Source: Erinaceus europaeus
Taxonomy: Eukaryota > Chordata > Mammalia > Eulipotyphla > Erinaceidae
Reading direction: 5' to 3'
Length of the DNA: 64,000 nt
Assembly (NCBI RefSeq): GCF_950295315.1
Contig: NC_080162.1
Span: 69,438,962 to 69,502,961, forward strand
Position numbers and translations under genes: made by a program. Positions within the stretch are counted from its first letter, which is position 1; every line of letters begins with the position of its first letter. A model generated the notes under the pieces. It had not been told where the DNA came from. It did no database searches and worked only from the letters and a program-made list of their open reading frames with translations. Below, one piece after another: positions 10,635 to 21,628 of this stretch.

Positions 10635-11790
10635 AGAACAGAAGCAACCAGTGGCACAACTATATACAAATAGTGTCAAAGAACATAAATTATAGTGATG
10701 TTATATATGATACAGCATATCCTAATAAAGGGATTTTCAAAGTTAACCCAACTGCCAAATAATATGATTATAGCAATAACTATTGCATTCTTAAACCCTA
10801 AAACAGCAGGAACCCAAACATCTAGATATAGACTAGGTCCTTTAGATAGAGCACATGTTCACATGTATCCATAAATCGGGGCAAAATATATACCTGAAAG
10901 CAAAAGTATATAATAGTCTGTAGTGAGTTAGTATAAAATTCATAATGAAATAGTGTCTACTTAGATACCCTCCTCACCTACCTCCTATTACAGTTTTCTC
11001 ACTCACTCCAAAGCTAACCTTAGCAAAGCAAGGACTGCAAAAGCTGAATAAGGGCAAGAGACTGGCATACTTTAATGATTAATCTTTAGTCACTATCAGG
11101 CCACCCCATCAACTGGGCCCCTAGTCGGGGAGTCCTGAGACTCCCAAATAGACATGATGGGCCTAGACCTTGAATAAATCCCTCTCCCAATATTACTAGT
11201 CATCTCTATCAGGAACAACACAATAGACCCCTTTGTAGGCCCCCATAGGACCTTGCCCTCAACTTGGATCAACAACAGCAGAGAACATTCCATCCTCTGA
11301 AGGGAGGATGGACAACATATTCTGTGCTCCACCTGAGGAAGATGGGTCCTGAAATTGGGGAAGCATGGAACATTTGTACTCATGACCACAGAATGTGAGC
11401 TCAGATCTACAGGGATGCAGAGGTCACATAGGCTCCTAAGCTGAATATGGGCCCCAGACCACATCAAATCAATGGGGTTTATAGTCAACAATATTTATAC
11501 ACCTTTTCCATATTAGGGAGCTACTTTCTTCCCTGATGCAGCTTTCTGGTCCTTTTTCCAGCCATGACATCATCTCCCCAGACAACAAATTGGATCCACC
11601 TGCATATCAGATTTCAGCCTCAGGGGAAAAACAAAAACAAAAACTAGTATAGCCACAGGCCCTTTGTCATAGAACTAAAATAGGCCTACCAGCTATCTAC
11701 AAAATGGAGACCCCCCACCAAATCTTCATCTGCACTAATCCAGCCATTAGGTTCATGATGACTCAACAACTTGTTTGGCTTTATATATTT
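10635..11790 (+). mobile_element. L1-long 3' UTR, longest form
   Basis: Starts at gagaacagaagcaaccagtg and contains an internal segment of about 750 bp (roughly 10920-11690) that the copies at 45247-46590 and 51240-52225 lack. It is interrupted at 11776-12435 by two antisense SINEs and resumes at 12436. No conserved ORF longer than about 130 codons spans it. Confidence 0.75.
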
Positions 11791-12336
11791 TTTCTTTTTC
11801 TGATATTTGTTTATTCCCTTTTGTTGCCCTTGTTTTTTTATTTTTTTTTATTATTTATTTTTCCTTTTTTTGCCCTTGTTTTATTGTTGTTGTAGTTATT
11901 ATTGTTGTTGTTGATGTCATCGCTGTTGGATAGGAAGACAGAGAGGGGGAGAGAAAGACACCTATAGACCTGCTTCACCGCCTGTGAAGCGACTCCCCTC
12001 CAGGTGAGGAGCTGGGGCTCGAACCAGGATCCTTACACTGGTCCGTGTGCTTCACGCCACCTGTGCTTAACCCGCTGCGCTACCGCCAGACTCCCAGCCC
12101 TTGTTTTTTTGTTTTATTGTTGTAGTTATTATTGTTGGCATTGTTGTTGGATAGGACAGAGAGAAATGGAGAGAAGAAGGGAAGACAGAGAGGGGGAGAG
12201 AAAGATCAACACCTGCAGACCTGCTTCACCGCTTATGAAGCGACTCCCCTGCCGGTGGGGAGCAGGAGGATGAAACCAGGATCCTTACCCCGTCCTTGAG
12301 CTTTGCCCCACCAGCGCTTAACCCACTTCACTTTTT
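11789..12336 (-). mobile_element. Two antisense SINE-II copies in tandem
   Basis: The first copy ends near 12090 with the antisense head cttaacccgctgcgctaccg; the second spans about 12095-12336 with its own gttattgttg body and antisense head cgcttaacccacttc. The nest is flanked by tggctttatat at 11776 and 12422, so it entered the L1 3' UTR as a normal target-primed insertion, with the second copy and a microsatellite included. Confidence 0.75.
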
Positions 12337-12339
12337 ATA

Positions 12340-12420
12340 AATGAAAGAAAGGAAGGAAGGAAGAAAAAAAGAAAGGAAGAAAGAAAGAAAGAAAGAAAGA
12401 GAAAGAAAGAAAGAAAGGAT
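12340..12420. repeat. (GAAA)n/(GGAA)n microsatellite
   Basis: About 75 bp of GAAA and GGAA units between an antisense SINE head and the right TSD copy. Confidence 0.9.
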
Positions 12421-12435
12421 CTGGCTTTATATTTT

Positions 12436-12820
12436 AACTCTTTTTTTCAACCACCAGGTTCCAGATGCTACCATGATGCCAACCAGACTTCCCTGGACAG
12501 ACAACCCCACCAATGTGTCCTGGAGCTCTGCTTCCCCAAAGCCCTGCCCCACTAGGGAAAGAGAGAGACAGGCTGGGAGTATGAATAGACTGTCAATGCC
12601 CATGTTCAGCAGGGGGAGCAATTACAGAAGCCAGACCTTCCACCTTCTGCATCCCATATGACCCTGGGTCCATGCTCCCAGAGGGTTAAAGAATAGGAAA
12701 GCTATCAGGCGAGGGGATGTGGAGTTCTGATGGTGGGAATTGTGTGGAGTTGTACCCCTCCGTATCCTATGATTTTGTCAATGTTTCCTTTTTATAAATA
12801 AAAAATTTAAAAATTTAAGA
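12436..12820 (+). mobile_element. L1-long 3' UTR terminal part
   Basis: Continues the element interrupted at 11788: the caccaggttccagatgctac block, gccctgccccactaggg, and the terminal tttttataaataaaaaattt with an A-rich end. Confidence 0.8.
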
Positions 12821-12855
12821 TGTCATCCTGAAAAATTAAAAAATAAGTGTTTCTA

Positions 12856-13054
12856 GGGGCCAGGTGGTTGAGCGCATATGATACAATGTGCAAGGACCCA
12901 GGTTCAAACCCCTGGTCCCCATCCGCAGGGGAATAGCTTTGCAAATGGTGAAGCAGTGCTGCAGGTGTCTCTCTTACTCTCTCCCTTTCTAGTTTCCCTT
13001 CCCTCTCTCTGTCAGCCTGTCTCTATCCAATAAATAAATATATAAATAAATAAA
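12856..13054 (+). mobile_element. SINE-I copy with TSD
   Basis: Head ggggccaggtggttgagcgc, B-box aggttcaaacccc, tail ctatccaataaataaata. The 11-bp flank aagtgtttcta is present at 12845-12855 and 13055-13065. Confidence 0.9.
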
Positions 13055-13065
13055 AAGTGTTTCTA

Positions 13066-13577
13066 AAGTAGAATTTTTATACCCCCCAATGTGTTTTTTT
13101 TTTCCCCAATGTGTTTTGATAGCTTCTCAAACCAGTAGTAAACTTCTTATATAAAACTAAAATAATAAAATAAAAAAAGTTCCACAAAGAACTTTGAGTT
13201 TAGCTTTTCTCTTTGATGGTGAAGAAATAGCCAGAGAAGTCATAAGCCAATTCTTATTAGAATCTAAATCCTTGGATTCTCTGGTGCTCTAAGGATGAGC
13301 CCAACTAACTATATTAAGCTGCTTTTTCCAAATGTGTAAATAAGGTGATGAAAATATCATATTTTAAGTGTCCTAGCTATGCTTTGACACATAATAAGAG
13401 GGAGAAATTATGCAAATTATGCTGGGGTTTTACTTTTCTCCTTTTATGACCACATGATCCCTGCAATGTCAGAAAAGCATTTGCTTCGCAGTCCATTGTA
13501 ACACACCCCAGAAAGATCTGGATCTAAGTTTGTGGACCTATTCCCCAACCTAGACTTAGATGATAGTTTCCCCCAGA
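13066..13577. other. Unassigned DNA
   Basis: AT-rich, no ORF with support, no family recognised. Confidence 0.45.
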
Positions 13578-15133
13578 AAATGATACAAAGAAATGGAAAG
13601 ATATCCCATGCTCATGAATTTGAAGAATTAATATCATGAAAATGAATATTCTACCCAGAGCCATATATAAATTTAATATGATACCCATCAAAGCCCCAAC
13701 AAGTTTCTTTAAGAGAATAGAACAAAAAAATCAATCATTCATCTGGAACCAGAAAACACATAGAATCTCTAAAGCAATCCTGAGGAAAAGAAACAGAAAT
13801 GGAAGCATCACACTCCTAGATCTCAAACTATATATTATAAGGCCATCATCATCAAAACAGCCTGGTACTGAAACAAAAATAGATACACAGACCAGTGGAA
13901 CAGAACTGAAAGCCAAGAAGTAAACCCCCACGCTTAAAAGACATCTAATTTTTTTTATAAAGGAGCCAAATTTGTTAAATGAAGGAAGGAGTGTCTCTTC
14001 CATAAATGGTGCTGGGAAAATTGGATTGAAACATGCAGAAAAATGAAACTGAACCACTTTATCTCACCAGAAACAAAAATCAACTCCAAATGCATCAAGG
14101 ACCTTGATGTTAGACTAGAAACTACCAAATAATTAGAGGAAAACGTTGGTAGAATACTTTCCCACCTAAACTTCAAGTATATCTTTGATGACACAAACCC
14201 AACATCAAGGAAGACTAAAATAGAAATAAATCAATGAAACTACATCAAATTGAAAAACTTCTGCACAACCAAAGAAACCATAACACAAACAAAGAGATCC
14301 CTCACAGAATGAGAGATCTTTACATGCCATACATCAGACAAGTGGCTAATAACCAATATATATAAAGAGTTCACCAAACTCAGCAATAAGAGAACAAATG
14401 ACCCCATCCAAAAATAGGGAAAGGATATGAATATTAACTACAGAGGAGACCAAAAAAAAAAAACAACAAACATATGAAAAATTGCTCCAGGTCACTGATT
14501 GTCATAGAAATGCAAATCAAGACAACATTGAGATACCACTTCACCCCTGTGAGAATGTCATACATCAAAAACAGCAGCAGCAATAAATGCCGGAGAGGTT
14601 CTGAGGACAAAGGAACCCTCCTGAACTGCTGGTGAAAATGTCAGTTGCTCCAAACTCTTTGGAGAACAATCTGCACAAGGCCAGAAATGGACAATCCTCA
14701 CAAGGCCAGAAATGGACTTCCCATATGTCCCAGTAATCCCTCTCCTAGGGACATATCCTAAGGACTCCATAACACCCACCCAGAAAGATATGTGCACATC
14801 TATCTTCATAGCAGCACAATTCGTAGTAGTTAAAACCTGGAAGCAACCCAGGTGCCCAACAATAGATGAATGGCTAGAAAGCTGTGGTATATATATACAG
14901 TGAAATACTATGCAGCTATGAAGAAGGATGAATCCACCTTCTCTGACCCATCTTGGATGGATCTAGAAGATATTATATTAAGTGAGCTAAGTCAGAATGT
15001 GAGAAATCTGTGGTATATGTACTTAATGGAATACTATGCAGCTATGAAGAAGGGTGAACCCACCTTCTCTGACCCATCTTGGACGGGGCTAGATGGAATC
15101 ATGTTATGGGAGCTAACTCAGAAAGACAAATAA
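13578..15133 (+). pseudogene. L1 ORF2 C-terminal half
   Basis: Begins at [12 protein letters not shown] sequence after the catalytic core and runs to the end of ORF2: [45 protein letters not shown] and the C-terminal LWYIYTVKYYAAMKK. Multiple frameshifts and the TGA at 13869-13871 kill it. The last part contains an in-frame 42-codon direct duplication (repeat starts at 14883 and 15009). The upstream endonuclease and reverse transcriptase core are absent, so this is a 5'-truncated insertion. Confidence 0.85.
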
Positions 15134-15405
15134 GACTATGGGATGGTCTCAGTCATAAAAGGAAGTTGAGAAAGAAGAACAGAAAGGGAAATCCAAAGCA
15201 GAATCTGACTGAGTTTGGAGTATGGCACCAAAGTAAAAATCTCTGGGTGGATGGTGCGGGTAGATTTTTAGCTTCAACGTTTGGAGTCAGGGAGGAAGGA
15301 CACAGACCTTTGATGGTGGGGATGGTATTAATATACACTCCTATTAACTTATAGTCTTACAAATCACTAATCAACATGAAAGGGGAAAAATGGATTGAAT
15401 GTATC
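15134..15405 (+). mobile_element. L1-long 3' UTR, proximal part
   Basis: Directly follows ORF2: ggtctcagtcataaaaggaa, tggagtatggcaccaaag and cttacaaatcactaatcaac. It defines the start of the long 3' UTR and matches 360-710 in antisense. Confidence 0.8.
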
Positions 15406-15626
15406 AAATTTTAAAAATATTTATCTATTCCCTTTTGTTGCCCTTGTTGTCTTCGTGTTGTAGTTATTATTGTTGTTGTTATTGATGTCATTGTGTTGTT
15501 TAGAACAGAGAGAAATGTAGAGAGGAGGAGAAGACAGAGAAGGGGAGAGAAAGATAGACACCCGCAGACCTGCTTCACCACTTGTGAAATGCTTTGCGCC
15601 ACCTGCACTTAACCCACTGTGCTCCC
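15406..15626 (-). mobile_element. Antisense SINE-II with TSD
   Basis: cccttttgttgcccttgttg, gacagagaaggggagagaaa, cctgcttcaccacttgtgaa and a short head cttaacccactgtgctccc; part of the B-box region is deleted. Flank tgaatgtatc at 15396-15405 and 15627-15636 is the target-site duplication within the L1 3' UTR. Confidence 0.85.
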
Positions 15627-15636
15627 TGAATGTATC

Positions 15637-15735
15637 GATTTTTTGATGCATAGACCACAGTTCTGAATACATATTCCTTCAGTCTAAGTACTTAAAACTT
15701 CAAATTGGTAACCTGATTGAATTTTAACAATGGAG
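15637..15735 (+). mobile_element. L1-long 3' UTR, continued after SINE
   Basis: cttcagtctaagtacttaaa and aattggtaacctgattgaat are the reverse complement of 270-340. Beyond 15735 similarity stops, so the copy is truncated or broken here. Confidence 0.7.
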
Positions 15736-16004
15736 GCCATTTCCCCAAAAAGAAGACAGAATAGAAAGATTCACCTTATTTCCTTGTACTGTGAAAACTT
15801 TGGTGGGGTGATGAGAGCTGTGCCAGTGAATTTTCCTTAAGTTGCAACCACAGGACAAAGGGGAGCGCAGGAATAATTTGCATAAATCAGTCACATATGG
15901 TACTGAATTTCCCAATGTCAAAATGAGTGATCTTATTGTAGTGGAAATTGATTTCCATCTAAAACCACCAAGGGAACAGATCGTGGTCAAATCACTGAGC
16001 AGAG
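15736..16004. other. Unassigned DNA
   Basis: An open frame of 144 codons (15842-16276, plus strand) crosses this and the next feature but matches no family I know and overlaps probable LTR sequence, so I do not call it a gene. Confidence 0.45.
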
Positions 16005-16160
16005 CTATCGTTTCTATTGTTTCTGTAACAAATTACTGTGACTGTAGTGACTTAAAACAACTCACATGTAATCTTTTACATTTCCAGAGGTCAAAACCAA
16101 AATTAAGATGTTGGCAGGGCTCTCTGTTCCTTCTAGAGGTTTCAGGGAAGAGCTTGATTC
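16005..16160 (+). mobile_element. Possible MaLR (MLT1-type) LTR fragment
   Basis: gtaacaaattactgtgactg, cttaaaacaactcacatg, ccagaggtcaaaaccaaaat and tgttggcagggctctctgtt follow in order the 5' part of a common ancient mammalian LTR. Only the order of short words supports this; no internal viral gene is present. Confidence 0.45.
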
Positions 16161-16290
16161 TTTGCTTTTTCATTCTTTTTAAAAGATATTTTAACACAAC
16201 TACTATTTTTATAAATAGAGACTATAATAGAAAAAATAATGGTATACATGATCTACCTTATATTTCCACTGCATAGCACTGATTTTTATT

Positions 16291-16324
16291 TGATTGATTG
16301 ATTGACTGATTGATTGATTGATTA
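16291..16324. repeat. (GATT)n microsatellite
   Basis: About eight tandem gatt units with one interruption. Confidence 0.9.
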
Positions 16325-16371
16325 CCATTTGGGACTTGTTGCCTACAGAAAGATTTCACTGTTCCTAGCAG

Positions 16372-16580
16372 TCATATTTATTTATTTATTTATTTTTGTA
16401 GAGGATATGACAAAAAGGTGGGTGAAAAGAGGAGGAGAGAGCTAAGGAAAGACACCCGCAGCACTGTTCAACAGCTAGTGAAGCTTCCCTTCTGGAGATA
16501 AGGATGAGAGATCTGAACCCTGGTTCTTTCTCTTGGCCAAGTATGCACTTTATGGGGTTCACTGCTCAGATCCTGCATAA
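16372..16580 (-). mobile_element. Antisense SINE-I-like copy
   Basis: (TTTA)n, gaggatatgacaaaaaggtg, acacccgcagcactgttcaa, gatctgaaccctggttc (antisense B-box) and a degraded head. Confidence 0.6.
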
Positions 16581-16756
16581 CACTATTATGAATCACTTCA
16601 TCCAACCTTTGTGATAAGAATCTGGGCTATGAGAAAGGCCCAAAGAAGACAGATCATAAAAACCTAATTCTGGTTGAGTACAATAAATGACACTAAACAC
16701 TTAAACAACTGGGAGAAAATCCAAGGTCATCAGATGAAGAGAGGACTACAAAAATT

Positions 16757-17250
16757 GAGCACATCAAATCGATAGGGTTTATAGTCAACAATACTTGTAC
16801 CCCTTTCCCATATTTGGGAGATATTTTCTTCCCTGATCCAGCATTCTGGTTCTTTTCCCAGCCATGACATCATCTCCCCAGATAATAACTTGGATCCACC
16901 TACATTTCAGATGTCAGGCCCAGGGGAAAAAAAATAGTATAGTCACAGGCCCTTTGGAATAGAACTAAAATAGGACTACTAGCTATCTACAAAACGGAGA
17001 CACCCCAACTCTTCATCTGCACTAATCCAGCCTTTAGGGTCTTGATTAGTCAACAATTTGTTTGGCTTTATATATTAACTCTCTTTTCAGCCACCAGGTT
17101 CCAGATGCAAGCATGATGCCAAACAGACTTCCTTGGACAGACAACCCCACCAATGTGTCCTGGAGCTCTGCTTCCCCAAAGCCCTGCCCCACTAGGGAAA
17201 GAGAGAGACAGGCTGGGAGTATAGATCCACTTGTCAATGCCCATATTCAG
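16757..17250 (+). mobile_element. L1-long 3' UTR fragment, 3'-broken
   Basis: From cacatcaaatcgatagggtt through ctctcttttcagccaccagg to tgcccatattcag, where it is cut and joined to L1 ORF2 sequence. The normal terminal about 200 bp and poly-A are missing. Confidence 0.75.
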
Positions 17251-17318
17251 TGGAAAAACCTAAGGAATCCAGAAAGAAGCTTTTGGAAATCATCAGGCAA
17301 TACAGTAAGGTGTCAGGC
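17251..17318 (+). repeat. 68-bp ORF2 segment duplicated at L1 junction
   Basis: This segment matches 17880-17947 with one mismatch, offset 629 bp, although in a normal ORF2 it belongs only at the second place. It sits exactly between the broken 3' UTR and the start of the ORF2 body. Confidence 0.9.
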
Positions 17319-19499
17319 AGACAGAAGCTCAACCAAAAAAGAAAACTACACACCAATATCTCTGATAAACATAGATGCTAAAATATTGAACAAAATTCTA
17401 ACAAACTGGATACAGCAGTAGATTAAAAAGATGGTTCATCATGACCAAGTGGGGTTTATCCCAGGGATGCAAGGTTGGTTTAATATACATAAATCAATCA
17501 ATGTGATCCACCACATCAAAAAAAAGCAAGACCAAAAAACACATGGTCATATCAATAGATGCAGAGAAAGCCTTTGATGAAATCCAACATCCCTTTAAGA
17601 TGAAAACACTACAAAAAATGGGAATAGATGGAAAATTCCTGAAGACAGTGGAGTCTACATATAACTAACCTACAGACAACATCATACTCAATGGTGAACT
17701 GGAAGCATTTCCACTCAGATTAGGTACTAGACAGGGCTGCCCACTATAACCATTACTACTCAACATAGTGTTGGAAGCTCTTGCCATAGCAATCAGGCAG
17801 GAGCAAGAAATCAAAGGGATACAAGTTGCAAGAGAAGAAGTCAAACTCTCCCTACTTGCAGATGACATGATAGTATACATGGAAAAACCTAAGGAATCCA
17901 GCAAGAAGCTTTTGGAAATCATCAGGCAATACAGTAAGGTGTCAGGCTACAAAATTAACATTCAAAAATCAGTGGCATTCCTCTATGCAAACACTAAGCT
18001 AGAAGAAGATAAAATCCAGAAATCAATTCCTTTTACTATAGCAACAAAAACAATAAAATATCTAGGAATAAACCTAACCAAAGAAGTGAAAGACTTGTAT
18101 ACTGAAAATTATGAGTCACTACTCAAGGAAATTGAAAAAGACACAAAGAAATGGAAAGATATTCCATGTTCATGGGTTGGAAGAATTAACATCATTAAAA
18201 TGAATATACTACCCAGAGCCATATACAAATTTAATGCTATCCCCATCAAGATCCCAAGCACATTTTTTAGGAGAATAGAACAAATGCTACAAATGTTTAT
18301 CTGGAACCAGAAAAGACCTAGAATTGCCAAAACAATTTTGAGAAGAAAGAAAGAACTGGAGGCAACACACTCCCAGATCTCAAGTTGTATTATAGGGCCA
18401 AAACTGCTTGATACTGGAACATGAATATACACACTGACCAGTGGAATAGAATTGAGAGCCCAGAAGTAAGCCCCCACACCTATGGGCATCTAATCTTTGA
18501 CAAAGGTGCCCAGACTATTAAATGGGGAAAGCAGAGTCTCTTCAACAAATGGTGTTGGAAAAAATGTGTTGAAACATGCAGAAGAATGAAACTGAATCAC
18601 TGTATTTCACCAAATACAAAAGTAAATTCCAAGTGGATCAAGGACGTGGATGTTAGACCACAAACTATCAAATACTTAGAGGAAAATATTGGCAGAACTG
18701 TCTTCCGCATCAATTTTAAAGACATCTTCAATGAAGCAAATCCAGTTACAAAGAAGACTAAGGCAAGCATAAACCTATGGGACTACATAAAATTAAAAAG
18801 CTTCTGCACAGCAAAAGAAACCACTACCCAAACCAAGAGACCCCTCACAGAATGGGAGAAGATATTTACATGCCATACAACAGACAAGAGGCTATTAACC
18901 AAAATATATAAAGAGCTTGCCAAACTCAACAACAAGAAAACAAATGAACCCATCCAAAAATTGGGTGAAGGACATGGACAGAATATTCACCACAGAAGAG
19001 ATCCAAAAGGCTGAGAAACACATGAAAAAGTGCTCCAAGTCTTTGGTTGTGAAAGAAATGCAAATAAAGACAACGAGATACCACTTCACTCCTGTGAGAA
19101 TGTCATACATCAGAAAAGGCAACAACAGCAGCAAATGCTGGAGAGGGTGTGGGGTCAAAGGAACCCTCCTGTACTGCTGGTGGGAATGTCAATTGGTCCA
19201 ACTTCTGTGGAGAACAGTCTGGAGAACTCTCAGAAGGCTAGAAATGGACCTACCCTATGATCCTGCAATTCCTCTCCTGGGAATATATCCTAAGGAACCC
19301 AACACACCCATCCAAAAAGATCTGTGTACACATATGTTCTTGGCAGCACAATCTGTAATAGCCAAAACCTGGAAGCAACCCAGGTGTCCAACAACAGATG
19401 AGTGGCTGAGCAAGTTGTGGTATATATGCACAATGGAATACTACTCAGCTATTAAAGACAGTGACTTCATCGTTTTCAGCTAATCTTGGCTGGAGCCTG
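17319..19499 (+). pseudogene. L1 ORF2 (reverse transcriptase to C-terminus)
   Basis: Longest L1 coding remnant. It enters in the reverse transcriptase domain ([16 protein letters not shown]), continues through RQGCPL at about 17729-17746 (followed at once by a TAA), the catalytic LADDM with its aspartate pair at 17861-17866, [38 protein letters not shown], and the C-terminal cysteine-rich segment CWRGCGVKGTLLYCWWEC. Stops and frameshifts near 17370-17410, 17665, 17747, 18421 and 18900-19030 inactivate it. The N-terminal endonuclease is absent. The family is L1-short, since its own 3' UTR follows at 20567. Confidence 0.9.
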
Positions 19500-19512
19500 A
19501 AAAATTCATGTT

Positions 19513-20553
19513 GGGCCTAGACCTTGAATAAATCTCTCTCTCCATTGTTACTGGTCATTTCTATCAAGAACAACATGATAGACCCCTTTGTGGGCCCCAT
19601 AGGACCTTGCCCTCAACTTGGATCAACAATGGTAGAGAATGTTCCATCCTCCAAATGGAAGCTGGACAATGTACTTTATGCTACACCTGTGGAAGATGGG
19701 TCCTGATATTGGGGCAGCTTGGAGCGTTCCTACTTATGACCACAGAATGTGAGCTCAGATCTACAGGGATGCAGAGGTCACATAGGCTTCTAAGGTGAAT
19801 ATGGGTCCCAGATCACATCAAATCGATGGGGTTCACAGTCAACGATATTTATACACCTTTCCCATATTAGGGAGCTACTCTCTTCCCTGTTCCAGCTTTC
19901 TGGTCCTTCTGCCAGCCATGACATCATCATCTCCCCAGACAATAATTAGGATCCACCTCATATCAGATTTCAGGCTCAGGCAAAAAGAAAAAAAAAAAAA
20001 CTAGTATAGCCATAGGCCCTTTGGAATAGAACTAAAATATCTCTACTAGTATCTACAAAAACGGAGACCCCCCCCCCCCCAACTCTTCATCTGCACTATT
20101 CCAGCCTTTAGGTCCATGATTGCTCAACAATGTGTTTGGCTTTGTATGTTAACTCTCTTTTCAGCTACCAGGTTCCAGATGCTAGCATTATGCCAACCAA
20201 ACTTCCCTGGACAGACAACCCCACCAGTGTGTCCTGTAGCTCTGCTTCCCCAGAGCCCTTCCCCACTACGGAAAGAGAGAGGCAGACTGGGAGTATGGAC
20301 CGACCTGTCAATGCCCATGTTCAGCCGGGAAGCAATCACAGAAGCCATCTTCTGCATCCCACAATGACATTGGGTCCATACTCCCAGAGGGTTAAAGCAT
20401 AGGAAAGCTATCAGGGGAGGGGATGGGATACAGAGTTCTGGTTGTGGGAATTGTGGGAATTTTTACCCCTTTTATCTATGGTTTATTCAATGTTTCCTTT
20501 TTATAAATAAAAATTTTTTTAAAAGAAGCAATACATACTACAAAAAAAAAGAG
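19513..20553 (+). mobile_element. L1-long 3' UTR insertion inside an L1-short
   Basis: Inserted into the 3' end of the preceding L1. The flank aaaaattcatgtt occurs at 19500-19512 and 20554-20566, a 13-bp target-site duplication. The insertion begins at gggcctagaccttgaataaa and ends in an A-rich tail, so it is a 5'-truncated copy made by L1 machinery and not an LTR element. Confidence 0.9.
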
Positions 20554-20566
20554 AAAAATTCATGTT

Positions 20567-20872
20567 AAGTGAAATAAATCAGATACGGAAGGATGAATAT
20601 AGGATGATGTCACTCTTGGGCAGAAGTTGAAAACAAGGTCAGAAGAGAAAACACAAGTAGAACCTGAACTGGAGTTGGCGAATTGCACCAAAGTAAAAGA
20701 CTTTGGAGTAGGTGGAGGGAAGAATACAGGACCAAAAGGATGACAGAGGACCTAGTGGGGGTTATATTGTTATATGGAAAATTGGGGAATGTTATGCATG
20801 TACAAACTATTGTATTTACTCTCGAATATAAAAGATTAATTTCCCAATAAAGAAATTAAAATAAATAAATAA
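20567..20872 (+). mobile_element. L1-short 3' UTR
   Basis: Resumes the interrupted L1: aagtgaaataaatcagatac, gaggacctagtgggggttat, gttatgcatgtacaaactat and the terminal cccaataaagaaattaaaa. It shows the other, short L1 3' end type in this genome. Confidence 0.85.
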
Positions 20873-21415
20873 AAATGGAATTACTTTATGACCCAGCAAT
20901 ACCACTCTTAGGCATTTATCTAGTGGACACTCAAACAATAATTAAAAGAGTCATATGCATCTCTACGTTCATAGCTTCATTATTCACAATAGCCAAAGAA
21001 TGGAAGCAACCTAAATGCTCATCAATGGATGACTGGATAAAGAAATTATGGGATATATATTCCATAGAATACTATTCCACAATCAAAAAAGAGGATATTG
21101 TGCCCTTTGGGGCAAAGTGGATGGAGTTGTAGGTGATTATGCTTAGCAAAATAAGTAAAGAGATGAAAGACAACTACCAGCTGGTTTCACTCATATGTGG
21201 AATCTAGAGATCTGACTTACATGAACTTGCCCCCCCCCAAAATAAAACAGAAGCAAGCAAACTGTTTATAGGACTAGAGTGGTTATCTTTGGGAGGTAGG
21301 AGGGTGGGGATACTGGTGGTGGGTGTGGTGTGGAGCTACACTGTAATCTTACAACCTTGTAATATACTATTAATAACAAATAAAGCTATAAATTCAAAAA
21401 TATTTTAAAAGAACT
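20873..21415 (+). pseudogene. L1-old ORF2 end and 3' UTR
   Basis: Encodes YDPAIPLLGIYLVD, FIASLFTIAKEWKQPKCSS and a stop at the usual ORF2 end (about 21132), then a 3' UTR with tttcactcatatgtggaatc and a final aataaagctataaattc. Different family from the neighbouring copies. Confidence 0.75.
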
Positions 21416-21519
21416 AGTATCATTTGAGACTTATTTCATTGCAACTACCAGAAAATACAAAACAAAGAAAATTTGGGGGATTTCTTGATTTTTTAAAAAA
21501 GATTTATTTCTTTTATGAG

Positions 21520-21595
21520 AGTGAGAATTTGGGGGGAGAGAATGAGAGAGAAAGAGAGAAAAAAAGAGGGAGAGGGAGAGAGAGAGATGGAAAGA
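21520..21595. repeat. GA-rich low-complexity tract
   Basis: Purine tract of GAGA and GAAA units following a short antisense SINE-like stretch (gatttatttcttttatgag). Confidence 0.75.
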
Positions 21596-21628
21596 AAATT
21601 TTTGGTTTATACTATAAAAATTCAGGGT

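Noticed and set aside
15842..16276. Plus-strand open frame of 144 codons
   Set aside because: Overlaps probable ancient LTR sequence, has no family match and no flanking splice sites that I trust.
19513..20553. Considered as an LTR retrotransposon or solo LTR
   Set aside because: It has a 13-bp TSD, an A-rich 3' end and variable 5' truncation among copies, which fits L1-type insertion and not an LTR.
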